Positions 1 through 7,571 of a DNA stretch of 20,167 bases are shown in pieces (position 1 is the first letter of the stretch; each line of letters starts with the position of its first letter). A program made the position numbers and the translations under genes. The notes beneath the pieces were generated by a model, which was not told where the DNA came from, did not search any database, and saw only the letters and a program-made list of their open reading frames with translations. Source of the stretch: a virus; the IMG/VR virus record IMGVR_UViG_3300037993_000261, positions 1-20,167 of that record; one strand, given 5' to 3'.

Positions 1-349
1 ACCACGCACAAACACCATTGACCGTGCCCAACGTCACGTACACCTGAATGTTGCGGGAGCCGGCGTGATCGGGGCACGTCGTCGCGGTCTCATACAGGTC
101 GAGATACCACTCGCACTTGCTCAACTTGGGCACGCTTACCGGGCTTGTCGGTTGCGGGCAGTTCCACCCTGGCTGACACCCGCTGTCATGCACCAGGTTG
201 GCCCAATCTGCCGCGTCAATCTCCACGCTCAGTGCGGCCGGGCTGTCCGCGTCGGCGAGATACTTGCAGTCGCATTGCGCGGGAGGGCAACAGCATGTAG
301 ACAACATGTGGTTGCGAGACAATAGAAGATGGTTTCTGGACCTGAGCAT
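1..349 (-). CDS. Cys-rich tail-tip protein, partial (runs off left edge)
   Basis: An open frame starts with ATG at 349 and stays open for 116 codons to the left edge without a stop, so the C-terminus is missing. The start overlaps the stop of the upstream gene in a TAATG junction, which argues for translational coupling; there is no clear Shine-Dalgarno sequence. A second ATG at codon 15 is possible but also lacks one. The visible part has ten cysteines, with a dense cluster near residues 19-28 (CCCPPAQCDC). No family is recognised. Its position as the third gene after the tape measure, and the shared Cys-rich composition with the two genes before it, suggest a tail-tip or host-contact protein. 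That role is inference from gene order. Confidence 0.6.
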   Translation of the reverse strand, partial: MLRSRNHLLLSRNHMLSTCCCPPAQCDCKYLADADSPAALSVEIDAADWANLVHDSGCQPGWNCPQPTSPVSVPKLSKCEWYLDLYETATTCPDHAGSRNIQVYVTLGTVNGVCAW

Positions 350-1473
350 TACGACGGATCCGGGCATGCGGAAAGTTGCATCACGATGTCGTCGCCATTT
401 TCGATCTTACCGATGAAGTGAATCGTCTTGGTCGGGATGTGCAAATAATCGACGTTATCCACCGTCACGATGGTCGGATTGCCGGACATCACGGTCAGCG
501 TCTGACAATCGTATCCCGAAGGAAACGTGAGTTGCTTGGCGCATCCCACGTCTTGCCATGACACGCAGGGCATGTTCGATGTCAGGTTGGCATGAAGATA
601 GTACCCGGTCAATCCAGCTACGGGGCCGTAGTCGATGCCCGGCCCTAGCATCAGGGGTTGGCTGGATGACGCCCCGAGTCCCCCAATAACATTCCCTGCA
701 CCGCACCCAGTCTGCAAGGTGAACCCGGTCCAATCAATCTTGTAGCCCTTGGTGCAATCGTAGCGGTCGATCTGGGTGACAGTCGTGGCATTGCCGGCGT
801 GGAGGTTCAGGTCAAACTTCAACACCCCGCCGCCAGCGTCGGTCCAAGTGAACCATCCACCGTCATCGTACAGGATCTTCGCGGTGTAGTGGTTCCCATT
901 CTCCGTGGTGTGCGTGCAGGGCCAGACGGTGAAGCCTTTCCAGCCGACAAGTGCCTTGCCTTGGCAGGTTGTGCCGTGGGCAGTATCTGACCCGGTGGTG
1001 AAGTCGCTGTCGTGGAACAGCAGGAACCCCGTGTCCTCCGTGGTGATGGTGTCGTCCCCTGAATAGGGGTGGGTACCGACCTTCAACTCCGGCATGGTGT
1101 TGACGATCTGACCCTCCATGTTCCCATCGCCATCAACCCGCACGAACTGCCAGCGGATGATATCGTTGTCGAGAATGACCCCGGCCAGACCGGCCTTGCT
1201 GCTGCTGTCACCCTCTACGCTCTTCATCCACACCTTGACGATTCGGTCGCTGATCAGGGTACCATCCTGCTTGCAGGGCTTGATGCTCACGTAGTTGTAG
1301 CAGGTGTCATGTGACTGGACCTTGCCCCACATGATGGAATCTGCGATGTCACCATAGGGGTCGCGGACTGCGACACCCACGCGGGTATCGGCCCTCCACT
1401 TGTTCACCTGGCGGATGGTGTCAGCAATGACCTTAATGGACTTGACGTCGAAATTGAAGGTGTCATCGGACAT
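349..1473 (-). CDS. Cys-rich putative tail-tip / minor tail protein (374 aa)
   Basis: The start at 1473 (MSDDTFNFDV) was chosen because AGGGG lies six bases upstream; the frame is open further upstream to 1560, but that part overlaps the preceding gene and has no ribosome site. The protein has about ten scattered cysteines and reads as beta-rich, with many short hydrophobic strands, Gly and Thr, and no signal peptide or membrane segment. An N-terminal stretch near residues 10-30 (VKSIKVIADTIRQVNKW) may be a helix. I recognise no family. It is the second gene after the tape measure, where siphophages encode distal tail, tail-associated lysin or receptor-binding proteins, so a tail-tip structural role is likely but unproven. 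It is translationally coupled to the partial gene downstream through TAATG. Confidence 0.75.
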   Translation of the reverse strand: MSDDTFNFDVKSIKVIADTIRQVNKWRADTRVGVAVRDPYGDIADSIMWGKVQSHDTCYNYVSIKPCKQDGTLISDRIVKVWMKSVEGDSSSKAGLAGVILDNDIIRWQFVRVDGDGNMEGQIVNTMPELKVGTHPYSGDDTITTEDTGFLLFHDSDFTTGSDTAHGTTCQGKALVGWKGFTVWPCTHTTENGNHYTAKILYDDGGWFTWTDAGGGVLKFDLNLHAGNATTVTQIDRYDCTKGYKIDWTGFTLQTGCGAGNVIGGLGASSSQPLMLGPGIDYGPVAGLTGYYLHANLTSNMPCVSWQDVGCAKQLTFPSGYDCQTLTVMSGNPTIVTVDNVDYLHIPTKTIHFIGKIENGDDIVMQLSACPDPS

Positions 1474-1481
1474 GGTTCCCC

Positions 1482-2429
1482 TTACGTGCAGGTGACGGTA
1501 CTCTGGCCGGCGAACAAGGCGGAGAAGTTGGTTTCGCTCTGGAGGTAGAAGGCCAGCCACACCGGGGTCGCGGTTGCTGACTTGTGGCCATTGCCATCCA
1601 GGAAAAACCCGCCATTAACCGGCCGGCCAATATCATCGTCCCTGATGGGGGTGAGTTTGCCGTTTATCAGTTCGTTGTAGCCGCTGTCCAGAACCTGTAC
1701 CGCCCAGCCAATCTCGCCGCCCTGGTTCGGGGCAGAGAACTTCTTCTGGCTCAGCTTCTCAAATGTGTACGAGCACACCTGGCAGTCGATGCCCTGCTCA
1801 ATTCTGTAGGCCATCGTGTATGCCTTGAATAACAATGTTCCCCGTGGGCAGGCGATGGTCCTGCCCTTGTAGGTCAGGGTACATGCAGCCGAATTCACCT
1901 TTCCAATCGCACCATCAATGGCGGTTGCCAGGGTGTTGTTGGGGAAGTCGGTGTAAAATGACATGTTGAAGACGCGGGTATAGAAGGTCTTCGATGGCGT
2001 GTTGGTGAATGCCTGTTTGGCACTGTTGACTATGGCAGCCCCAGTCAGCGCGTCACACTGGGCAGGCTCCTGGTATTCGCCCGGCCCCTCGTTCCATTCG
2101 ACATTCCAGACGACATCGGTTCCTTCAGGCTTTTTCTCCTTGCCGATAGCGACGACCGTGTCCCACCTGACGGTTACATTCCAGATGTTGGCGTTCTGCG
2201 TTTGAACTGGAGCGACAGACCTGCAGAACATCACACCGCTTGGGTGGATCGATCCGACGACGGGAATGGATACGGTGACACCACCAGTGGTAATGGATGC
2301 AGTTGCCACCATGTACGGTGTCACCTTGCATGAATCGTACTTGGCCTGGTAGATCCACGTCTCAGTGCAGCCAGTCGTGGTAACCTCACCTGTCTGTGTC
2401 GCCAGTTTTATGAGTGAGAGCAGTGACAT
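1482..2429 (-). CDS. Putative distal tail / minor tail protein (315 aa)
   Basis: The ATG at 2429 overlaps the tape measure stop by one base (TAATG), the position where siphophages normally place the distal tail protein. The protein has nine cysteines spread along its length, including a close pair (CQVC) around residue 217, and a predominantly beta-strand composition. No enzymatic motif, signal peptide or transmembrane helix is visible. No family could be assigned from the sequence alone; the distal-tail or minor tail call rests on gene order. The next gene starts nine bases past its stop, so the two are almost certainly co-translated. Cysteine content is unusually high for a phage tail component and is shared with the two following genes. 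Confidence 0.75.
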   Translation of the reverse strand: MSLLSLIKLATQTGEVTTTGCTETWIYQAKYDSCKVTPYMVATASITTGGVTVSIPVVGSIHPSGVMFCRSVAPVQTQNANIWNVTVRWDTVVAIGKEKKPEGTDVVWNVEWNEGPGEYQEPAQCDALTGAAIVNSAKQAFTNTPSKTFYTRVFNMSFYTDFPNNTLATAIDGAIGKVNSAACTLTYKGRTIACPRGTLLFKAYTMAYRIEQGIDCQVCSYTFEKLSQKKFSAPNQGGEIGWAVQVLDSGYNELINGKLTPIRDDDIGRPVNGGFFLDGNGHKSATATPVWLAFYLQSETNFSALFAGQSTVTCT

Positions 2430-3826
2430 TAGATCCCCAATTCTGACAGTGACACCGACTTTGCCCCGTCATTCATCTTCTGGAGTATGGCGTCAGCCGC
2501 AGTCGCCATTTTGGATTGCAGGTCCGTCTGCTGTTTGGCATAGTCCTCTTTGATCGTGGTGACCGTGGGAACGAACGATGAGAACATGCGGGCCGTGGCA
2601 TCAGGGAGTTTGGCGAGTTCAGCCCTGGGCATTGCCGCCTTGAGCTTTTCCATGGCTTCGGCCTTGCCACGGGCCATGAACTCAGGATTGAGCCCACTTG
2701 ACAGGAGTTCGTTCATCGTGTCCTTGAAGACCTCGAATGGGTTGCGGAGCGAATCATGGAGCTTCTTCCTCCGCTCATTGTCGCCGTCTTCGATTTCAGC
2801 AAGCGTCTCGTCAAACGTCTTGTTGAATTCGTTTAGGTCATCAAAGAACTTGTTATAGGTTTCATCGAATGCTTCATTTTTCCTGGCCTTGAACTCCTGA
2901 TCGCTCTCGTACTTCCTGGCTGCAGCATCACTCTGGTCACGCCCCGCTCGAAACAGGTCCGCCAACACGACGGGGTCAAGGTAGTCGGGTTTGGCCGTTG
3001 CGTTGATATCCGCGTCGAGTTTGGCTATGTCGATGTGCGCTCTAGCGATATTGTCCTTCAACGATGTGAACTCGGGGTTCACTACCCACTTGGGAGTCCA
3101 ATGGAGCACCTCCCAGCCCGTTCTGCCTTTGAGACCCAGGCTCCCCTTGTCGAACCCTTCGGGGGTAGTTGCCAACTTTGTGTTCCAGGCGTCACGTTGA
3201 GCGGCCAAGGCATCTCGCTTTGCCCTTAGTTCGTCCCTCCCCTTTTGCAGGGACTCATCTCGTCTTTCGGCGTCAAGCGCAGCCTTGTCTTCTGGGTCCA
3301 TATCGTCCGACCGGGCTTCGCGGACATGATCCCGTTTGAACTCTTCCCAGGCTTTTTTGGCTTCAGCGATGCCCTTAATGAACTTGGTGAGTTCCTCGGC
3401 ATGCGTGACAGAGGCGAGTGTCGCATTGATGAACTCTTGTTCACCAGTGATCATTTCCCTGATGTTGGCACCGGCAGACACGAAGCCGCCGATGACGGGT
3501 ATTGACCTGCCAATCTCCATTACGAACTCGCCGACCGATACACTTCCTGACTGGAACTGCTTCTGCATTTCGAGCATCTTCGCTGTGGTCTTCTCCAGTG
3601 CCGAGGCGACTGCGGTAATGCCCAGCACAGCACCGCCACCCTGGAGCATCCTCATGGTTTCATCAAGCTCCGAGCCTCTGCCTGCCCCTTGTTTCATCGC
3701 ACCGAAGAGCCCATGTTTGTTCCTGTCGGCAAAGGCTTTGATCTTGGCATCTCCCGCCTTGAGTTCTTTGGACAGGGTAACATCCTGACCTTCAAGCGAG
3801 ACGACTGCTGATCCTATTTGTGCCAT
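2429..3826 (-). CDS. Tail tape measure protein, short (465 aa)
   Basis: This is the first gene after the frameshifted tail chaperone pair, the invariant position of the tape measure. The sequence fits: largely alpha-helical and charged, rich in Ala, Lys, Glu and Asp, with long coiled-coil-like stretches at about residues 145-220 and 270-390. A small-residue hydrophobic segment occurs at about 62-75 (GGGAVLGITAVASAL) and another near 105-120 (IPVIGGFVSAGA), as expected for a protein that inserts into or near the host membrane. No peptidase or lysozyme motif is visible. At 465 residues it is short for the family. With the usual rule of about 1.5 angstrom of tail per residue, it predicts a tail near 70 nm. 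The stop overlaps the next start. Confidence 0.85.
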   Translation of the reverse strand: MAQIGSAVVSLEGQDVTLSKELKAGDAKIKAFADRNKHGLFGAMKQGAGRGSELDETMRMLQGGGAVLGITAVASALEKTTAKMLEMQKQFQSGSVSVGEFVMEIGRSIPVIGGFVSAGANIREMITGEQEFINATLASVTHAEELTKFIKGIAEAKKAWEEFKRDHVREARSDDMDPEDKAALDAERRDESLQKGRDELRAKRDALAAQRDAWNTKLATTPEGFDKGSLGLKGRTGWEVLHWTPKWVVNPEFTSLKDNIARAHIDIAKLDADINATAKPDYLDPVVLADLFRAGRDQSDAAARKYESDQEFKARKNEAFDETYNKFFDDLNEFNKTFDETLAEIEDGDNERRKKLHDSLRNPFEVFKDTMNELLSSGLNPEFMARGKAEAMEKLKAAMPRAELAKLPDATARMFSSFVPTVTTIKEDYAKQQTDLQSKMATAADAILQKMNDGAKSVSLSELGI

Positions 3827-3828
3827 GG

Positions 3829-4448
3829 TTATCCCAATTTCTCAGCTTCGGTTCGTGCTTCGCGTTCCTGTCGTTCAATTCTGTCGTCTTGAGTCTCCCA
3901 GGGATCGTGGTACGCTTCTTCCCACCTCGCTCCCTGGGCACATAGCAGTTGGGCAGTGACAAAACACTCGCGGGACGGGCCATCACCGATGATCTTGAAG
4001 CGTTCGTACCATTCCAGTAGTTCAGACAAATCCATCGTCGCCAGCAGTTCGCGCTTCGTACGACCTAGCTTTTCGGCGAGGTCGCAGAGGAATCTGTCCC
4101 ACTGGCTTCTGACTTTTTTGATGTTTCGGCTTGATCCTCCGTGCCCAGGTTGTGGAGTTTCATCGCCTCCTTGCGAAGCCGAAGAATAACCGTACACGAC
4201 TTGGCGGAGAGAATCCCCACCTGATGGTTGGCGATGATTCGCTTGCCCGATTCATCGACCATGCAGCGAATCAGGAACTCTTCGTTTGATCGCTCCGGGA
4301 ACTTCTCGCTTATACCAACCCACTCACTGTACTCGGCGGCAGTGAGCCGTTGGATAAATACGTCCCCGCCCCACTCGGGTACGGGGACGCGAATAGGAGC
4401 ATTGTCAGCCGCCGACTCAATGTCAGTCAATAGAAGAATCTTTGACAT
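3829..4448 (-). CDS. Tail assembly chaperone G-T, produced by -1 ribosomal frameshift (about 206 aa)
   Basis: Two overlapping frames lie between the tail tube and the tape measure, the standard location of the lambda G/GT-type chaperones. The second frame (down to the stop at 3829) has no credible start site of its own and is in the -1 register relative to G. At the slippery heptamer at 4113-4119, G residues 1-112 would be joined to 94 T residues, which begin VRSQWDRFLC and end in a charged helix (DRIERQEREARTEAEKLG). In lambda, the G domain coats the tape measure and the T domain recruits tail tube subunits; neither is in the virion. The T part here is helical and acidic-basic, as expected. 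The frameshift itself is inferred from sequence and the conserved arrangement. Confidence 0.85.
4065..4448 (-). CDS. Tail assembly chaperone G (127 aa, unshifted product)
   Basis: ATG at 4448 is preceded by AGGA eight bases upstream. The product is a small, soluble protein without membrane segments, with a globular N-terminal two thirds (residues 1-100, including LTAAEYSEW and an EEFLIRCMVDESGK stretch) and a low-complexity Ser/Thr/Lys tail of about 25 residues after the slippery site. That disordered tail, translated only when no shift occurs, is typical of G products. Most ribosomes should make this form and a minority the G-T fusion; the ratio matters for tail assembly in lambda. Family membership is inferred from position, size and the frameshift, since these chaperones diverge beyond simple recognition. 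It follows the tail tube gene after a 53-bp gap. Confidence 0.85.
   Translation of the reverse strand: MSKILLLTDIESAADNAPIRVPVPEWGGDVFIQRLTAAEYSEWVGISEKFPERSNEEFLIRCMVDESGKRIIANHQVGILSAKSCTVILRLRKEAMKLHNLGTEDQAETSKKSEASGTDSSATSPKS
4113..4119 (-). promoter_or_regulatory. Programmed -1 frameshift slippery site A_AAA_AAG
   Basis: On the minus strand the zero-frame codons are TCA AAA AAG TCA, so the heptamer A_AAA_AAG is in exactly the register required for a -1 slip. It is identical to the slippery site of E. coli dnaX. After slipping, reading continues GTC AGA in the T frame. An SD-like GGAGG lies 16 bases upstream (4136-4140), somewhat farther than the stimulatory element in dnaX. A clear downstream stem was not worked out. 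Confidence 0.85.
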
Positions 4449-4501
4449 GTGTCTTCCTGTCTGGTGATGTGGCGATGCACACCATACACGTCATACGCCC
4501 A

Positions 4502-4900
4502 TTACGTGCCAGGTGTGAAGACCACGCTGCTGGCATTGTCGGGAACGACTGAAAACGAGTACTCCATTGTTTTGTTGGTGTTCTCGACCGGCTCGGGGCC
4601 AATGTCGGTTACCCAACCGGTGAGGGCCAGTGTCGCCCCGTCAGGATAGGTGACGGTCCACGGCTTGGAAACACCATCGGCAAGGGCCACGACAGTGGCG
4701 TAGATGGTCTTGTCGTAGTCCGCCTGGACGGTGAGATTGCCCGAAACCGACTTCAGGCCACTGATTTTTTCCTCAGCGGTGGAATCGAGATTGGTTGAAG
4801 GGACTTCAGGATAACTCACCTTGGGAACGCCAAGTACCTTACATTTAGTGATCTTGGTGGTTCCCTGCTTGAGTGTTGAGCCTTTGCCGAGAATGGACAT
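4502..4900 (-). CDS. Major tail (tube) protein (132 aa)
   Basis: ATG at 4900 has a strong ribosome site (AAGGGG, seven bases upstream). The 132-residue protein is beta-rich with a Gly/Thr-rich N-terminus, a central ENLT-like region (SVSGNLTVQADYDK at about 52-65), and a loop with TYPDGATLALTGWVTDIG near 84-101, followed by a strand pattern EYSFSVVPD. This resembles small siphophage tail tube proteins of the lambda V N-domain and gp-TTP type, which form hexameric rings around the tape measure. No Ig-like C-terminal domain is present. Position between the tail terminator and the G/G-T chaperones is the canonical slot. The strong ribosome site fits a major structural protein. Confidence 0.85.
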   Translation of the reverse strand: MSILGKGSTLKQGTTKITKCKVLGVPKVSYPEVPSTNLDSTAEEKISGLKSVSGNLTVQADYDKTIYATVVALADGVSKPWTVTYPDGATLALTGWVTDIGPEPVENTNKTMEYSFSVVPDNASSVVFTPGT

Positions 4901-4925
4901 GATGAACCCCTTTGGTTATTGGTGG

Positions 4926-5324
4926 TTATGGTCTGTATGCGATGTCGCAGTCAAAGCTGCGAACGTAGTACGTGGTATCGTCGTCATCCACTGACACGTC
5001 TTCGATGCTCCCGCCAGTGACGATGACATTGAGAATGGTGGTGCCGCCCCAGTTATCAGCCTCGTTACCCAGGGCGGCTTTAACCAGGTCACCGAGCGTG
5101 TCGGTGGTATCGTAGTTCTGGGAAATGCAGGCGACTGAGACCTGTTGCGTGGCCAGGTCAGATGGCCCGTCCAGCGTGACTTCCTGATCGCCGTCGTTCA
5201 CCTTGAAGACGACCTGGGGGAGTGACGACCTCGCGGATGACGTATGGGGATACACTCGATCGCCAACAATGGCGATGATGGCTGTGTCAGTTGACAGAAG
5301 TTGATAGATTGCAGATCCGATCAT
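4926..5324 (-). CDS. Tail terminator / tail completion protein, DUF3168-like (132 aa)
   Basis: The N-terminus MIGSAIYQLLSTDTAIIAIV, followed by GDRVYPHTSS and LPQVVFKVNDGD, matches the layout of DUF3168 / gp17-family tail completion proteins: an amphipathic helix, a G-x-R-v-y/P turn, then a strand ending in a P-Q/Y-v motif. These proteins form a ring capping the head-proximal end of the tail tube and docking to the head connector. The rest alternates helix (DTLGDLVKAAL) and strands, ending IAYRP. ATG at 5324 comes just after the stop of the gp10-like gene (TAATATG), so it is probably translationally coupled; a free-standing ribosome site is weak. Position directly before the tail tube gene supports the call. 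Confidence 0.8.
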   Translation of the reverse strand: MIGSAIYQLLSTDTAIIAIVGDRVYPHTSSARSSLPQVVFKVNDGDQEVTLDGPSDLATQQVSVACISQNYDTTDTLGDLVKAALGNEADNWGGTTILNVIVTGGSIEDVSVDDDDTTYYVRSFDCDIAYRP

Positions 5325-5325
5325 A

Positions 5326-5853
5326 TTACGACCCGTAAGACCTCTTGTAGGCTTTCTTCGATTCCTTGGCGATCAGTTGCGACAGGCGGTTGATGATGGT
5401 GGTGACGACCGCCTCGGCGTTGTGCTTGAAACACTTCTCAAACCAGTGCTTGCCCGGAACTTCGTGACCTGGCGACCCGTCCTTCGGCCTGGTCTTGTGG
5501 CCGAACTCAACGAAGGCCATGTAGAACTTGTCGTCGTTGCCGGACCCCTTGATGCCCGCCACCTTGGCAAGGGAGCCGCCGAAAGCCTTGGGGCTCTTGA
5601 ACGTGGCATTTACCCACTTTTTGCTTATGGCAACCACGTACCTGTAGATGCCCTTCCAACCCCGTGGCTTCTTGCCGAGTTTCAGCTTGATCGACTCGGC
5701 GGTCAAACCACCCTTCTTCGGTGCTGCCATGACGGCACTGTTGAGCATTTGCCTTCCGCCGGCCCTCAGAGCGTCCTTTAGCCACTTGATCCGCAGGTCA
5801 TCCCCGAACTGCTTCAGGTTACCCAGCGTTTCCTTGATGCCAACGACGTCCAT
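5326..5853 (-). CDS. HK97 gp10-like neck / tail completion protein (175 aa)
   Basis: The protein matches the HK97 gp10 family pattern: an N-terminal helical segment (residues 5-40, basic and amphipathic, with LRAGGRQMLNSAVMAAPKKGG) leading into a beta region with YRYVVAISKKW, then FYMAFVEFGHKTRP around residues 109-122 and VPGKHWFEKCF near 132. The aromatic-E-F/Y-G-T/H motif followed by a P-x-x-F-(x)-P-like segment is the family signature. The protein is basic (many Lys). It acts at the head-tail junction between the closure protein and the tail terminator. Its start overlaps the previous stop by one base (TAATG). Length is slightly above the common 130-160 residues. Confidence 0.8.
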   Translation of the reverse strand: MDVVGIKETLGNLKQFGDDLRIKWLKDALRAGGRQMLNSAVMAAPKKGGLTAESIKLKLGKKPRGWKGIYRYVVAISKKWVNATFKSPKAFGGSLAKVAGIKGSGNDDKFYMAFVEFGHKTRPKDGSPGHEVPGKHWFEKCFKHNAEAVVTTIINRLSQLIAKESKKAYKRSYGS

Positions 5854-6185
5854 TATGGCACCTTGCGAGTAACCGAGCAGTAGATGATGTACCGCTCATG
5901 CTGTTCGTTCTCATCTACAACCCCGTGGATACTGAACACCCTGCCATCACTGTGGACCAACCGCATGGTGGGATCGACCGTGATCCCGTACCTGGTGAAG
6001 ATCCGATAGTCGCACTGGTCGCTGAAGGTCTGGGCGAGCACGATCGTGCGAACAGTGAGAGGCTCTATGGAACACCAGATGTTGCGTTCGGTCTTCCAGG
6101 TCACAATCTCCTGGCCAGCGGTCCCACGGGCAATGACCTTGGATTGCAGTGTGAGCCGATATTTGAGCTTCCGGCTGTCTGTCAC
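5853..6185 (-). CDS. Head closure / head-tail adaptor protein, SPP1 gp16-like (110 aa)
   Basis: The start is GTG at 6185, which overlaps the stop of the connector gene (GTGA) and has GAGGG about nine bases upstream. The sequence fits the phage head-tail joining family (SPP1 gp16, HK97 gp7 type): LKYRLTLQSKV at the start, then a loop, IWCSIEPLTVRT (the W-x-s/a-I/V-x-P/l hallmark near residues 36-45), a second half with DYRIFTRYG, MRLVHSDGRVFSIHGVVDENEQ, and a final strand YIIYCSVTR. This is the R-i-x-y-x-x-G-r-x-y/F-x-I-x-g-v-x-d pattern expected for a beta-barrel closure ring that plugs the connector after packaging. It lies between the gp6-like connector and the gp10-like protein, as usual. 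Confidence 0.85.
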   Translation of the reverse strand: MTDSRKLKYRLTLQSKVIARGTAGQEIVTWKTERNIWCSIEPLTVRTIVLAQTFSDQCDYRIFTRYGITVDPTMRLVHSDGRVFSIHGVVDENEQHERYIIYCSVTRKVP

Positions 6186-6457
6186 TTGCCATCCCTCACC
6201 TTCGCGATGAGGTTGAGGTAGGCATCCCTCAGATCTTCCCGGGCATCATGCTGGATTGCGACATAGACGTACACGAACCGTTTATCGAGTGGGGTCATGA
6301 GGACCTGGGTGGACGGATCGGTGACCGTGCCCACCATGGTTCTGGCCTTGAACTGCTGAAGGACAAAAATGGCTTCGTCAATGAGGTCCAGGAGGCGGGG
6401 ATCATCGTGATTCCCGTCGATTCGCAGTTCAGCTTTGACCCTTTCAAGCGAGATCAT
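6182..6457 (-). CDS. Head-tail connector protein, gp6-like (91 aa)
   Basis: ATG at 6457 was preferred over GTG at 6460 because the GGGGG ribosome site then has a usable five-base spacing. The small all-helical protein begins MISLERVKAELRIDGNHDD and continues LLDLIDEAIFVLQQF, the signature of HK97 gp6 / phage connector family proteins (i-s-l-x-x-v-K-x-x-L-r-I-d-x-d-x-D-D followed by L-I-x-x-A). These form a ring beneath the portal that bridges to the closure protein. The C-terminal helices (RFVYVYVAIQHDAREDL, YLNLIAKVRDGK) are also typical. It follows the capsid gene and its terminator, so it would be expressed by read-through or from a separate start. Confidence 0.85.
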   Translation of the reverse strand: MISLERVKAELRIDGNHDDPRLLDLIDEAIFVLQQFKARTMVGTVTDPSTQVLMTPLDKRFVYVYVAIQHDAREDLRDAYLNLIAKVRDGK

Positions 6458-6487
6458 CACTGCCCCCTGGTGCTAACTGACAGTTCC

Positions 6488-6523
6488 GAAAAGCCCTGCC
6501 GAGGCGGTTAGGCCCCGGCAGGG
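6488..6523 (-). terminator. Rho-independent terminator after the major capsid gene
   Basis: On the minus strand, 22 bp past the capsid stop, a 12-bp stem (CCCTGCCGGGGC paired with GCCTCGGCAGGG, including one G-U pair) closes a six-base loop (CTAACC) and is followed by CTTTTC. The stem is GC-rich and directional for leftward transcription; the U-tract is short, so read-through into the connector genes is likely. It would raise capsid mRNA relative to downstream genes. Confidence 0.75.
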
Positions 6524-6545
6524 GGAGATACTGGGAACCGGTCGG

Positions 6546-7571
6546 TTAGGCCTTGTAGCTGTAGCCGACGACGGCACTGGCATCGCGGACGGCGACGGCC
6601 AGACGAGGCTGAATCTCATACTGCCGGCCGGCACTGACTTCGAGGGTGAAGACGCGGACAGGGGTCTTCATGCCGATGCCGATGGCCTTGGTGACATTGG
6701 TGATGATCGTCATGCGGGCGGGAACATTCGTATCGATCACGATGTTCTCGGGCGTGAGGCTGATGGCATCGCACTGGGCCTTGGCTTCCCAGGTGATCAG
6801 GGCAAGCAGCTTGGCAGCACCGATTGCGTTCGTGAAGTACTTAATGCCCGGGGCGAGACGGTGACGATCGGGCAGGCCCATGAACTTGGCGGTGACGGCA
6901 GCCAGGGTGACTTCGCCAGAAGTGCTAGTCAGGTCGCCGGTGTAGGTGCCGGAACTGACCAGGGCCGCGACGGCGTCGGCGTCGAAGGCGACAGTGCTCT
7001 TCGACATGCCGAGCGAGGTGATGTCACCGCTGATGTCATAAGCAAGATCGTCCAACATCTCCTGCGAGACGGTGACTGCCTGCGAGCTGTACGTGGAGAA
7101 CGGGAAGGGCTGCAGGACGAGCGAGCTGCTGGTGTCGGCGGTGCCAGCGTTACCCTCGGTCTTCTTGTAGCCAGCCCCGCCGGGGGTCAGGACGTACAGG
7201 TTGAAAGCGTTTCCGGTGGTTTGGGTCTTGATGTTACCGTGATTCCGCCAGATGGGGCTCTCGGTCTCAAAAACCTTGACCACTTCCTGCACGAACGCCT
7301 GAGGGCCGACCTCGCTGCCGCCACGGGTCAGGCTGCGGAAGTAGGTGTTCGAGTCCATGTCGGCCGGGTTCTTGGTGAGCTGCGAGGCGATCACAGAACG
7401 CTTCTGGGTCTCGACATTGGCCTTGTCGGCCGCGATGGCGGTTTCCAGGGCGGCGATTTCGGTCTTGATCACGCCCAGACGGCTGTCCTCAGCAGCGGTC
7501 ATGGACCGCTTCTCGGTGGCGACGAGGTTGAGGATCGTGGCGGCTTCGGTCTTGAGTTGTTCGATGGTCAT
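6546..7571 (-). CDS. Major capsid protein, HK97 fold (341 aa)
   Basis: Residues 1-65 form a charged coiled-coil-like helix (MTIEQLKTEAATILNLVATE..., ETAIAADKANVETQKRS), equivalent to the HK97 delta/scaffold domain removed by the prohead protease. Then comes the start of the mature shell protein, with YFRSLTRGGSEVGPQAFVQE and a strand pair reading SPIWRNHGNIKTQ and FNLYVLTPGGAGYK. Later segments include QPFPFSTYSSQAVTVSQEMLDD (spine helix region), DADAVAALVSSGTYTG and a P-domain end RVFTLEVSAGRQYEIQPRLAVAVRDAS. This order is characteristic of HK97-type capsids. Cleavage around residues 65-80 is inferred. The ribosome site is weak (GAAAGCG nine bases upstream), unexpected for the most abundant protein. 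A hairpin terminator follows. Confidence 0.92.
   Translation of the reverse strand: MTIEQLKTEAATILNLVATEKRSMTAAEDSRLGVIKTEIAALETAIAADKANVETQKRSVIASQLTKNPADMDSNTYFRSLTRGGSEVGPQAFVQEVVKVFETESPIWRNHGNIKTQTTGNAFNLYVLTPGGAGYKKTEGNAGTADTSSSLVLQPFPFSTYSSQAVTVSQEMLDDLAYDISGDITSLGMSKSTVAFDADAVAALVSSGTYTGDLTSTSGEVTLAAVTAKFMGLPDRHRLAPGIKYFTNAIGAAKLLALITWEAKAQCDAISLTPENIVIDTNVPARMTIITNVTKAIGIGMKTPVRVFTLEVSAGRQYEIQPRLAVAVRDASAVVGYSYKA

Noticed and set aside
3829-4197. Independent T gene starting at 4197
   Set aside because: No ribosome site at that start, and the in-register A_AAA_AAG slip explains its expression as a G-T fusion.
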